Source: Protopterus annectens (lineage: Eukaryota; Chordata; Ceratodontiformes; Protopteridae). Taken from it: a stretch of 64,000 nt of DNA. The notes beneath the pieces were generated by a model. It was not told where the DNA came from, did no database searches, and saw only the letters and a list, made by a program, of their open reading frames with translations. The stretch covers positions 860,613,999 through 860,677,998 of the forward strand of contig NC_056731.1 in NCBI RefSeq assembly GCF_019279795.1, given 5' to 3'. Both the position numbers and the translations under genes were made by a program. The stretch's first letter is position 1. Every line of letters begins with the position of its first letter. Below, piece by piece: positions 11,371 to 21,639 of the stretch.

Positions 11371-13464
11371 TACAAGGATGATTTCTGTAATGTCTTTAAA
11401 TGTCAATGGTCTCACAGATAAATACAAAAAAAAGAGTAGTGAACTGTATTAAAAATATAGACTGCAAATAGCTGTTCTATAGGTGACACACTTGTTAAGA
11501 AGGGAACATGTAAATTTGATAAAGAAATGTTTTCAGAATGGTTATTCAGCAGAATACCTGAGACAAACGAAAAGAGGAGTACGAAAATTAATTGCAAGAG
11601 GAGTTCTAATACTGATTGAAGGGGGGAGATAATGGTAGATTTGTAGTACTAAGGGCCTGCTGGCAAGGGAGGAAGATTACATTGGCATCTATTTATATTC
11701 CACCTAAAATTGCCATAATGGATTCCTTTCTCTGCAGGCTCTGGTTCACCCTTTACCTCCCTTCCCTCCTCGCTCAATCTCTCAAACCTGTTATAACATG
11801 CTTAACTACCTCACTTCATCTCAACTCCAAATACATATCCAACTGACTTACACCTAGCTTCCTCTCACTACCACGAATACTACTCACTCAGTCTCCTCTC
11901 TTTCTCCTCTATCTTCCCCTTCTATCCCATTAGCCCTTCTAGCTTGCTCCACCTCCATGTGGAGCATCTACTTTATATCTGTTTGAGTTTAGTGCAATAT
12001 TTGTATATAAGATTTAGTTTTATGAGTTTGAAACTGTATCCATTTGAGCTTTGTACCATCTGTATATACACCCTAGCCTCTAGCTAGATATTGGCATATC
12101 TGTTCATTACTATGTTTCATATTGATGTATATCTAATGTTTGCTGCAGTATGTATTATTGCTATTGTAAATATATTCAATTGTTCTTTAGGTACTCTGCT
12201 GCTCATTTATTGTTCTGTGGAGCTTTTCTCCTGGGCCTCCACTGAAAAAGGACCTGTGTCCAGTTGGAATTTCCCGGTAAATAAATAAATAAATGGAGCT
12301 TAAGAAAATTCTGGTAGAAATAATCAGTTTTTAGCAAGGAATTATTACTTGTAGGTGGGGACTGGAATTTGATTTGCAGCAGTGAAGATGTGTCTGAGGC
12401 GTCCAGAAGGAAAAGTATAACAAAGGAGGATAGACTTTTGAAGAAATTTATGAAAATATTTGTCATGGAAGATGAAGATGTGAATTCATTACTAGGAGTG
12501 AATTTACATATTATTCCCAAGATACAAAAACTGGGTAGGCTAGACAGAATTAACATTTCACAGGAACATGTGCATTTAATTGAAGGTCTTGATATGCACC
12601 CAGTAATTATTTCAGATCATGTGCCTATAATAAAATAAAAGTGCAGGGTAATGAAATTAAAATGAGATACTGGTCCATTCTCACCTATCTGTTGAAAAGA
12701 GAGGAATTTAGAGAATGGGTAGTGGAAATTATTCAGGAGCTATTAGAGAAGATAGAAATTTCTTCTGAAAATATAGCTAGGGAGTGTGATAAAATTAAAG
12801 TGGAGTTTAAAAATAGGGTGGAAATAAAAGAAAGGGAGATATTTTTAAGAAGCAACAAGAATTATTTAGAGGGACTGAGAAATGTTAAAGTATTGCTGAA
12901 CAGGGAATGTCATAGAACAAGAAGAGGAGCATCCGCAGAATGCTAAACAGAACCTCGATAATATGCATGCATTTAGAAAGATTGCTGTTAACCAACTGTT
13001 TCTTGATAATAACTCTAGTGCACAAAAACTTGTAGCACATTTCAGGCAACAGAAAGTAGAAATGGCTGTGACCAAGCTTAGGGAGCCTATAACAAGGAAG
13101 GTAACAAGAGGTCCTGTAGAGGTATTAGAAATATTTCAGAAATTCTGTGAAAGTCTGTATAAAGCAGAGAAATATGGAAATCAATAAAAAGTACAAATGG
13201 AAATGTTTATATAAGTATTAAATATGCCAAGGTTAGAGGTAGATGAGGTTCAACTACTAACAGTTAAGATAGGAGGAGATGAGATAAAAATGCTAATGTC
13301 TCATAAAACCAATCTACAGAAAAGTCCCCAGGAATAGATGGTATCCTGTGGAAGTTTGGAAGCTAGGATGGGAAAAAAATGATAAAGATATAGAAGGTTT
13401 TTTTTCACAGTATTTTAAGAGGAGGAAAAGTATCAACATCCTGGAAGAAAACTGTGGTAGTTGT
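11371..13464 (+). pseudogene. L1/Tx1 ORF2, endonuclease and RT entry (5' half)
   Basis: MISVMSLNVNGL at 11380-11415 is the endonuclease start. DGRFVVLRACWQGRKITL, then ASIYIPP, at 11631-11705 is the middle. After the inserted L2 tail, a WN-Lxx strand (12360-12380) leads to RLDRINISQEH and ISDHVPI at 12540-12635, the conserved end of an L1-type endonuclease. A lysine/glutamate-rich linker follows (12641-13190). SPGIDGI at 13323-13345 opens the RT, and STSWKKTVVVV at 13430-13464 is the segment that precedes the 'SKEGKDP' block resumed at 19068. Many stops are present. Confidence 0.8.
11721..12295 (+). mobile_element. L2-type LINE 3' end inserted in the L1/Tx1 endonuclease
   Basis: The segment is C/T-rich at its start (TTCCTTTCTCTGCAGGCTC) and ends with CTCCTGGGCCTCCACTGAAA, GTCCAGTTGGAATTTCCCGG and (TAAA)n. 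This tail is shared with the L2 copies ending at 18.89 and 25.40 kb. AATGGA occurs on both sides (11715-11720 and 12290-12295). Deleting one copy plus the insert joins IYIPPKIAIM to ELKKILVEII in frame across the host endonuclease. It is a 575-bp, strongly 5'-truncated L2 insertion. Confidence 0.8.
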
Positions 13465-13668
13465 TGTGACTGTGAGGCATTGTCAGCTATGCCAGTAGGG
13501 CAGTGGATGTGTAACATAAGCAAGCACAGCTAGCTGGAATTTAGTAAAGAATTATATGTTATTTGAATATCATTTATACAGATGTTTGTGTTGAAAATGG
13601 ATTTGCAAAGTTGCTTGTGTTAAAATGTACCAGCAGTGGGTCCTGACTGTATTGTAACAGAATTAAAA

Positions 13669-13754
<86 letters not shown>

Positions 13755-13755
13755 T
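13669..13755. repeat. (AT)n(GT)n compound microsatellite
   Basis: About 60 bp of AT repeats, interrupted once by GT, followed directly by about 27 bp of GT repeats. Confidence 0.97.
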
Positions 13756-14869
13756 AATAGAGGATAGTGAAAGAGAAGAAGTTAAGCTGAACTCCAGCTA
13801 ACTTACAGAAATAGTAAGAAATCAAATTACTGGGCGTAGGCCATAAATATGTTATCTCAGTTTTGAATGAAGCCAGAGAAGCAATGTCTGTAAGAAGTAT
13901 GGTTTATTAGCTCCGGTAGGAAGAAGGGAAGTGTTTTATGGTTTTATGACTTCTGAGAGCTCTAGCATATCTTAACAAGGGTCTCTGTGTGTATTATTGA
14001 TACGTAGATGCTAAACCCTGGCAGTTTCTAGCAGTGTGGTGGGGTTGCATGGGAACTAGAAGTCAGATGACCAGATGCGTGTGATGTTATTCTGTACAGA
14101 AATAATGTTTAATATTATCTGAGACAGAAGTCTCAGGGCAGTCTGTTCCTTGGAACCTGATACAGAAGGACCCCCACCTACTTCATCTTGCCTTGCTCTA
14201 GTAAGTCACCAGGGAATAGTAACTCTTTCTATTAGTCAGGAAAACATAGTGTGATTAGTTAAGTACTGTTTTTCAGTATCTGTGTGAATCTGTTCGTCTG
14301 AGTTATTTTAATATTTCCTGTGGTTGAAACTCTGGTGTTTATTGTAAATAGATAATTAGAATTTTCATCTTATTTTATTATTTATTATTAAATGCATTTA
14401 AACTTTTCATTGTGGCTGGAGTTCAGAGAATATTTTAACCTTTGAGAGTACTTATATCTATTGGTGACACGTGGCCTCTCCTGAAGAATGGCTGGTCAAC
14501 ATTACCATTTGTATTAATATTAATTTCACTCAGTATGATTGGGTACCTGTGCAAGAGCCTTAAGCAGCTGGTTTTGTAGTGTTTGGTGGCAGTGATAACT
14601 ACCTTATTGTCTGGGCAGAAAGGGACATAGCAGGTAAATCTGCGCCAGACTTTCCTAGGTGTGTGTGAAAATTAAATCTCACAATGTGTGCGTCAGCTAC
14701 TTGGAGCTGGGACACAAAGCACTGGTTTCACAGAGAGGGTGCTGCAGGACTTGGTTTGGACATGCAGCTGAGGACTTAATTCTACAGCTGTGCCAGTGGG
14801 GACCTGGGGAGAGACAGAGAGAGAGAAACCCAGACCCCATGCTAAGATACTTACTTTAATTTCTCCTGT
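13756..14869. other. Left arm of the composite insertion, no ORF
   Basis: Non-coding. It contains TTGGTGACACGTGGCCTCTC at 14460-14480, which has the look of a reverse-transcription primer site or a repeat boundary, and a plausible polyadenylation stretch (TTATTATTAAATGCATTTAAA) near 14370-14405. No protein motif found. Consistent with LTR-like sequence but not proven. Confidence 0.3.
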
Positions 14870-15347
14870 TGTCCCTTAACTGCTATTCAGTCCTCTCACT
14901 TTACCCTCTATTTCTACTGTCTAAATCCACCTTTTCTAGGCTCAATTCTCACTATCCTTTTCCCACATCTGTCTTTTCCAACTTACCTTCTGAAGTCAGT
15001 CCTGCTGACTGTTTTTTATAACTGCATCTGTATCTGTCTCTACCCACTCCGTTCGTCCTGTAGGCTCACTCCATTCCTCTCCCTACCCCCAATTCCCACC
15101 CACTCCAGGGGTCTTACTCTTATACTTACTAATCCACACCTCTTCCTCTTCCAGTTACTCTTAGAATTACTAACCACACCTCTTCCTCTTCCCATTACTC
15201 TTTGTACACTTTACCATTGTTCATCTTCTCTCATATCTACCTTCTCTTAACACTCACTTCTGTCTTACCACAACCTTCACAATTCCCCATCCTCACCCTT
15301 TATACTTCCAAATTCTACCTACACACATCCAATAGTAAATTCTTACA

Positions 15348-16184
15348 ATGTATAAACCACCCACCCCATTATATGTCCTACTTTTATTCACACTATTACT
15401 ACTTCTTCCTCTAACCTTTGCCTACTTACTCACCTCCTATGAATACCCACTACATCCACACCCTCACTATCCTAATAAGGAAACCAATGCTCTATCCCTA
15501 CCACTCCTTTATACCCATGCTACTATAACATCTTCACCCAGTTACCTACTTGCAAAGTATCATAGAATATTACATATTAAATGTAACACTCTTAATCTCA
15601 GGAAAAATCTACTTCTATACAGCAGAATCCCTAACCCAAGCTACATAGGATTACTACTCTCATTAAAGGATGGTGACATCCACCCTAACCCAGGCCCAAC
15701 AAAAACTCCTAGCACTCTCCATAGCCAAAATCACTCACCTATTGATTCCCTTAGTAAACCATCTAACTCCCTCCAAGTAGCCCATCTTAATATACGTAGC
15801 ATTAACAACAAAGTATCTCAATTCCAAGCTCTAGTAGAAGTCTATTCCTTTGATATCCTCTGCTTAACAGAAACATGGTTAAAACCTGCAACCAAAGACA
15901 GTGAAATCCTTCCACCTGGATATAACATGCTAAGACTCAACCGAGTAGCCAAGAAGGGTGGTGGGGTAGCTATTCTATTTAAATCTGGCTTACAGTTAAC
16001 CACTTATGACTGTAAACTACCTTTTGATTCCATTGCAGAAATTCTCATCTCCAAACCAAACTTCATCTTAACAATGCCAAATCCATCTATATTATCTGTA
16101 TGTATCTTCCTCCTAGTAATAACTTTGCCACCATGGAAAATATCCTTTGCTGGCTATCCCAACAGCTGCCCCAAGAAACCATAA
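15348..16184 (+). CDS. L2 ORF N-terminus: hydrophobic leader, 2A-like motif, endonuclease start
   Basis: Open for 278 codons. Residues about 8-30 are strongly hydrophobic (LYVLLLFTLLLLLPLTFAYL), resembling a signal peptide or anchor. Residues about 109-118 read DGDIHPNPGP, matching the core of a 2A ribosome-skipping peptide (consensus D-V/I-E-x-NPGP, with E replaced by H). Residues about 144 onward are the endonuclease: LQVAHLNIRSINNK, then FDILCLTETWLK with the catalytic E, then KKGGGVAILFKSGL. The frame is lost after residue about 245 and continues in the frame at 16100. N-terminal 2A motifs are known in CR1/L2-type LINEs. Function in this copy is inferred only. The methionine at 15348 is the first that includes the hydrophobic stretch. 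Confidence 0.75.
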   Translation: MYKPPTPLYVLLLFTLLLLLPLTFAYLLTSYEYPLHPHPHYPNKETNALSLPLLYTHATITSSPSYLLAKYHRILHIKCNTLNLRKNLLLYSRIPNPSYIGLLLSLKDGDIHPNPGPTKTPSTLHSQNHSPIDSLSKPSNSLQVAHLNIRSINNKVSQFQALVEVYSFDILCLTETWLKPATKDSEILPPGYNMLRLNRVAKKGGGVAILFKSGLQLTTYDCKLPFDSIAEILISKPNFILTMPNPSILSVCIFLLVITLPPWKISFAGYPNSCPKKP

Positions 16185-16630
16185 TCCTAGGAGATATAAA
16201 CATTGATTGGAACTGCTATTGTAGCAACCTCTCTACCACTCACATTAACCTATATGGGTTTTCTCAAACCATTACATCCCCCACCAGGATCAATAAAGCT
16301 AACAAGAAAGCAAGCATATTAAACTGGATTCTCATAAACCATCACCCTCACAATTATGATTCTGGAGCCCTCTCTGGTGATATAAGTGACCACTCACTTA
16401 CCTATATTATCAGGCATAAAGCACATACTCCCACTCCAACATATGTCAGAAATATCAGAATTAAAACTAAGTCTGCCCCATGGCTTTCAAAAGAAACCAA
16501 ACACAAAATGCATCTTAGAAATAAATATTGGGCCAAATGGAGAATGACTAAAAGTCCTGTTGACCAACAAACCTTTAGACAGTTAAGAAATGACACTAAG
16601 AAAGCTATACTCTTTGATAAAAGAAATTAA
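16100..16630 (+). pseudogene. L2 endonuclease C-terminal half
   Basis: Continues the endonuclease after a frameshift at about 16090. ETIILGDINIDW at 16175-16210 is the GDFN-type catalytic strand, NWILINHHPH near 16325 is the usual strand before the active-site histidine, and SGDISDHSLTY at 16375-16410 is the SDH motif, still intact. A basic linker follows (KHKMHLRNKYWAKWR), ending at a TAA at 16628. The intact D and H residues suggest this copy decayed by frameshift more than by active-site change. Confidence 0.8.
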
Positions 16631-18439
16631 TACCTACAATTTCAACAAACTAACCAAAACAACCCACAAAATTTCTGGACTAGTATTAACCAATTACTCC
16701 ACCTAGGTCAATCCACTACACCAAACCCTCAAAATACTGACCATAATAATCCCATAAATACAGCCAATACATTCAATACCTTCTTTACTAACACTATCCA
16801 AACCCTAGCTAGTCAGCTATCACCTAATAACTTCACTTTACCTTCCTATAACTCAACCTCACCCCCTCCTTTTCATTTTCAACCTGTCCCAACTACATAT
16901 ATTCTAACCCTTATACAAAAACTAAAACCATGATCTCCCTCAGCAGACCAACTACCTGCTGAATTTCTACAGCTATCAGCCAAAGCTATAGCATATCCCA
17001 TTTCCATTCTGATCAATAGGACTATTACCGAAGGTCACATACCTAGCTTATGGAAAGTCTCTCATATTATCCCCCTCCATAAAGGTGGACACTCCATTGA
17101 GCTCTCCAACTACTGCCCCATTGCTCTTCTTTCTCCTTTGGCAAAGATCATGGAGAAATGCATCCACAGGCAATTACTTGACCACTTAACCCAAAATAAC
17201 TTACTTTCCAGCTGTCAACATGGTTTCAGACCCTCACACAGCACTACCACTGCCCTCCTTTCCTTTACTGATTGCATAAACAAAAAACGCAACCTTAATA
17301 ACCTTTCCTCTGCACTATTTATTGACCTGTCTAAAGCATTTGACATGGTAAATCATCAGATTCTCATCAACATACTCAAATCCCTGTCATTAGATGCACC
17401 TTCCATAAAATGGTTCCAGTCCTACCTACAATAGGCAGTAATTTGGCATAAGACTCTATCTACCCTCCAACCGTTTACCGTAGGTGTCCCTCAAGGGTCC
17501 ATACTAGGACCACTCCTCTTCTCCATATTTATTAATGACCTTCATCTAGCCATTCCCCAAGCCACATGCATACAATATGCTGATGACTCCACCCCACACT
17601 TATATGCTCAGCCAAATCCACATCTGAACTTCACTCTCTTACCCAGAAGGTATTTAACACAGTTGAACAATGGTTCACACAGCGTTGCCTTCTTTTGAAC
17701 CCCAAAAAAACTAAACTCCTCCTCTTCAATCCTACTCACATAGTCCTCTCCTTTTGATTTCTCAGTTACATCCACCAATGGTACCATTATATCACCAGAC
17801 CCAACCACCAAACTACTGGGTATCACCATTGATAACAGTCTGAACTTTGACATCCATATCAACAATACTATAAAAACTGTCAACAAAAAACTTGGCTCTC
17901 TCTATAGGATTAAACCCTTCCTTTCCCCCACAGCCAGAACAACTATAGCTCACACTCATCTAATCTCTACACTCCTCTATGCCTCGCCCATTTTTACTAA
18001 GCTATCTAAAAATAACCTCAGCAAATTGGAAATGTCCTACAATAACATTGCCAGATTTGCAACAGGCAACCCTTTCAGAACCCACCATTGCATAAACATA
18101 AAGCAGCTAGGATGGCTGGAACTACAAAACCTGATTAAATTCCATCAACTAAACATTGCCCATAAAACTCTTTATAAACCTTCCAGTACTCCTATTCTAT
18201 CGACCCTCATCACTTCACATACAAATCTGAAGTCCTTACGTTCTTCACACAAACGTCTTGTACACACCTCTAAACCTAACAACAAGGCTGGGGATTCTCT
18301 CTTTTCCTATGCTGTCGGAAAAACCTGGAATGTTCTCCCTAGTGACCTTTCCTCTCTTCCCTCTTTATCCCTCTTCAAAAACAGACTGAAACTTTTCCTT
18401 AGAACACACTGGTTATGCCCCTGTACTAAAACTGACTAG
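16631..18439 (+). pseudogene. L2 reverse transcriptase and C-terminal domain
   Basis: Stops at 16932 (PSADQLPAEFLQL follows it), 17432 and around 17590-17760 break a long RT. Blocks in order: SHIIPLHKGGHSIELSNYCP, KIMEKCIHRQLLDHL, SCQHGFRPSHSTTTALL, ALFIDLSKAFDMVNHQIL, VGVPQGSILGPLLFSIFIND, IQYADDSTPHLYA (catalytic YADD at 17575-17590). The C-terminal domain is open at 18026-18439 (LFKNRLKLFLRTHW at its end). Needed in life for target-primed reverse transcription of the element and of SINEs carrying its tail. Confidence 0.88.
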
Positions 18440-18895
18440 GCATCTATCTGTCTGTTTAAACTTAGCTCTCCCTATCCCATACTACTCATGAACTGTTATA
18501 TATTCCTTTTTGACTATAAATACATACTCCCTCTAAAACTACACTGTGTCCAACCTCTGTGAATAATTTCTACTGAGGAATTTCTTTATTTTAATACAAT
18601 TAACCTGTCTTCTTCTTTGATTTTATTTCTTCTTTTTATGTATTATACCTGTATGTTATATTGTATATGCATTCTTGCACTATAAGGATTTTTTTTTTGT
18701 CCTCGCTGAATTTTCTATTTTAACCTGGAATATGCATTGTATATAATGAATGTTGCTATTTAGTAATTTTTTTTTTGTTGCTTTTTCATTTTTCTGCCTT
18801 GGAGCTTATATCCCCGGGCCTCTACTGAAAATGGACATATATCCAGTTAGACTAGCCCGCTCAACAAATGTAAAATAAAATAAATAAAATAAGTA

Positions 18896-19062
18896 ATAAA
18901 GTGTGTTCCCTGTGTGCTCTTAAGGGAAATTGTGCTTGATACAGAAAGCTACACCTGGAAATACTCTGTGTATCCATTTTTGTTCCAAGAGAACATCCCT
19001 CTCCAATGTCAGTGGTGAGGATTGAGGCTCCTTGATTACTGGCAAAGAGTGGGGATGTCACA
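18896..19062. other. Right arm of the composite insertion
   Basis: About 170 bp of non-coding sequence between the L2 tail and the L1/Tx1 continuation, ending in GTCACA. No motif recognised besides the inverted tip. Confidence 0.35.
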
Positions 19063-19067
19063 GCTGT

Positions 19068-21235
19068 AATATCTAAAGAGGGTAAAGATCCATCGAATCC
19101 AACTTCATACAGGCCCATTTCAATTATAAACCATGATTAAAAATGTTTATGTCTGTAATAGCTAAAATAATGGAAACGTAATGCCAAAAATGATAGATAT
19201 GAATAAATGTGGTTTTGTGGAGGGGAGGTAAACATTTGACAATAGTAACAGAACATTGATGATCCAGAGGGAAGCAGAATGTAAGAAAATATCACTGTTG
19301 AAACAAAAAAACACTGTAGAAGGCTCCAAACCTTTTGTATAGTCCAGGACATATTGAATAACTGTTGAAATATCACAGCACAAACAATTTCACAAGAAGT
19401 TCAGGCTCCAAACCTTTTTAATAGTACAGGATATATGAAAAAACTGTTAAAATGCCACAGCACAAACAATTCCACAAGAAGTAAAGCGCTTTCACTTAGT
19501 CTATCCCAAGCTTCATCAGAAAATATCACTGTTGCTGGAGAGTCGATGCAGAGAAAGCCTTAGACAGAGTAAGCTGGGACTTAATGAGCAAGGCAGTGGA
19601 AGCATTTGCATTCCCTAATAAAATTATAAGGTTGATTTAAGAGGATATATGAGGGATAAGAGGCAAAAATTAAAGTGGGTGGGGTCCTCTCTGATGTCTG
19701 TTTGAGCAGAGGAACCAGGCAGGGGTGTCCTCTTTCCCCTTTGTTATTTGCATTATATTTAGAACCACTAGCAAAGTAAATAAGGGACTCAGAAATTCAA
19801 GGATATAATTGTTGATATTATTTTATACCTGACAAAACCAGTAAAGGACATTATGGAGATGCGGAACATTTTGAGACGGTTTCAAATCTTGTTAGGATGC
19901 AAAATTAATGAAGCTAAAAGAAAGTCAATAGCAGTAAATTATGTACCCACACATGAATTTGTTTAGCAATATCCATATTTATGGGGACACAATAAAATGA
20001 AGTATTTGGGAGTATGGATTAAAAATTATTCTGATGTGGCAGGTAAGGTATGTGTGAAGAGACTAAGCAAAATATAATACAAAAACTGAGACATTAGAAG
20101 CTCTGTTATATGGATATGGATAGTAAGATAAAAGCAGTTGAAATGTTTTTAGCCACTTTAGTCATATAAACAGGTCAGTCATATTTTTATTAACCAGAGA
20201 AGAAGTTGTGGATAGCAATTAATAAAGATCTGAAGGATTTTATCAGTGAGGGGAGGACGCCAAGAGTCAAGTGGGATAAGCTGATTCTTCCAATAGAACA
20301 AGGCGGATTTGGATTACCTGATTTGAAGGGGTATTTCAGAGCTACACAGTTAAGGCCCCTACTCATAGCACAAATAGAAAACTATAATTCAAAGTGGAAA
20401 GGGATGATCATGAAACAGGGTGGAAGCTCAAGAAACAAGTAGAGACTGGGATTTTGGACGCAGATCTTTAAGGGGAATAACAATAATCCAAAAGAGTATT
20501 ATATTCATAAAGCAGCAAAAAGTATTCTAAGAACTAAGCCAACATGGGAATGGAGGAAGAAGATTCTGCCGATAGGGATGACTGTAATTAGGGAAACAGA
20601 CAGTAGGCCAGAGGGGGCTGGAATTTATTGGCGAAAACTGGCAAAGAAACCAAGGTATTAGAAGCAAATAGCTAGAGAGGGAAAGGTAATAGAATAGGAA
20701 TACATCAAGAATGTCTTTGGACTGCAGGTTAGAGATTGCCTTCCTTGTCAAGGACTGATATCAGAGGACAGGAAAAGAGAAAGAAATAGGGGGGTCCTAA
20801 ATGAAAGAGCAGTACTGGTAGAGTTTTTAGTAGAATCTAGAACAGAAGCTGCCATTAAAAAAGAAATAATTAGTATAGCTTATAAAATATTGCATGATAA
20901 CTATAAGAATCAATCATAGGAGGTTAGGATTGGGAAGAGAGACCAATTCACAAAGAAGCAATGGGGGGAGATATGTATGTCTCCCAAATATGCAACAAAA
21001 TCTAGAAGATTTAGTATTTTTGCTTTGAAATGTTTACATAGATATTTTTGTACCCCATGTAGACTCCAGATAATTTTTCCTCGCATAGGCAGCAAATGTT
21101 GGAGGTGTGATGGGGAAGAAAGAGGTAATTGGAAACATTTTCTGAGTGTAATGAGTTGGCAGACTTTGAAGATTCCTTGCAGACTACTTTGTTGGTGATA
21201 CTGAGGGAGCAAATGGGTGTAACTAAAGACATTTT
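19068..21235 (+). pseudogene. L1/Tx1 ORF2, RT and C-terminal domain (3' half)
   Basis: ISKEGKDPSNPTSYRPISII at 19069-19130 is the RT block joining the 5' half. After the Penelope-like insert, VDAEKALDRVSWDLM (19545-19590), a degenerate [10 protein letters not shown] block (19700-19735) and VDIILYLTKPVKDIM (19813-19860, former YADD) follow. MKYLGVWIKN at 19998 and the 20206-20442 frame (VKWDKLILPIEQGGFGLPDL) are typical of the L1/Tx1 thumb region. KCWRCDGEERGNWKHF near 21090-21140 is the C-terminal Cys/His motif. Many stops, dead copy. TAATAAACATG plus A8 at 21520-21551 marks the 3' end. Confidence 0.8.
19301..19517 (-). mobile_element. Penelope-like terminal fragment with decayed hammerhead core
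   Basis: A 217-bp insert in the L1/Tx1 RT with a perfect 17-bp target duplication, AGAAAATATCACTGTTG (19284-19300 and 19518-19534). On the minus strand it starts GATGAAGCTTGGG and has GAAAGCGC at 19493-19486, so with two bases from the target it forms CTGATGA...GAAA, the hammerhead core. Then come two tandem 82-bp units (19321-19402, 19403-19484) sharing ACTTCTTGTG, AATTGTTTGTGCTGTG and AAAGGTTTGGAGCC. The same CTTCTTGTG follows the hammerhead at 23.58 kb. Penelope-like elements carry hammerheads in their terminal repeats (established). Stem III here is poor, so activity is unlikely. Confidence 0.65.
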
Positions 21236-21639
21236 TTTTCTGAGTTATGATACAGAATTGGAATTAAACAACTAAACAGGGATATTTAAAAAAGGGTAAC
21301 AGCAAATTACATAGAAAAAAATGGAAATTGTGGGAACAGTACATACAGGGGAGGAATGAGGTTTAAAAGAAGGCAGGACTTGAATGAGCTATGTAATGTT
21401 TGATTGACAGTGATTTGGTATATTATAAATGATGTATAACATATGTTTGTAACTGGGATTATGTCAGTATGGTTTGTTTTCATGTATATAAATGTATAAT
21501 TGCCTGTGTTATAAGTAATACTTTAATAAACATGTATCTTGTTGGAAAAAAAACATGCATTTTCTAAAAGATAAAAACTCTGAAACACAAAATGTATGTC
21601 ATTATTTAGTGAGGAATATACCAAAAAATTAGCAAAAGT

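Larger units (their letters stand above)
14870..18895 (+). mobile_element. Nearly full-length L2-type LINE
   Basis: The most complete L2-like copy here. It has a C/T-rich 5' UTR (14870-15340), a hydrophobic leader plus 2A-like motif, endonuclease, RT, C-terminal domain, and a 3' UTR ending CCCCGGGCCTCTACTGAAAA, GTTAGACTAGCCCG and (TAAAA)n at 18890. The tail closely resembles those at 12.2 and 25.3 kb. It is broken by several stops and frameshifts. It lies inside a larger insertion in the L1/Tx1 LINE and is therefore the youngest layer of that nest. Confidence 0.88.
13465..19067. mobile_element. Composite insertion with TGTGAC...GTCACA ends, containing a full L2
   Basis: The L1/Tx1 RT frame stops at 13464 and resumes at 19068 exactly between VVV and ISKEGKDP. 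The intervening block begins TGTGACTGTGAGG and ends GGATGTCACA, so the tips are inverted (TGTGAC/GTCACA). It is flanked by GTTGT (13460-13464) and GCTGT (19063-19067), a 5-bp duplication with one change. TG...CA ends plus a 5-bp duplication suit an LTR-type retroelement, but I found no pair of long terminal repeats, so the class is open. The L2 at 14.87-18.90 kb sits within it. Excluding that, the outer element is about 1.55 kb. Confidence 0.55.
11360..21551 (+). mobile_element. L1/Tx1-type LINE split by three later insertions
   Basis: The pieces at 11371-11720, 12296-13464, 19068-19300 and 19518-21551 read as one ORF2 in correct order: endonuclease start (MSLNVNGL), GDWNLI-like strand, ISDHVPI, RT entry (SPGIDGI), ISKEGKDP plus SYRPISIIN, VDAEKALDRVSWD, a ruined YADD box, then the C-terminal cysteine motif. 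The 3' end has AATAAA (about 21523) followed by A8. Removing the insertions rejoins the reading frame at each junction. ORF1 was not identified upstream. The elements inserted into it are listed separately. The order of events and single-element origin are inference from frame continuity. Confidence 0.8.

Noticed and set aside
14455..14485. A retroviral primer-binding site
   Set aside because: GGTGACACGTGGC is suggestive, but there is no adjacent LTR end in CA and no gag-pol downstream; left as a remark only.
15202..15414. Upstream hydrophobic frame as the true start of the L2 ORF
   Set aside because: It is in another frame, ends before the 2A-like motif and lacks the downstream continuity of the 15348 start.
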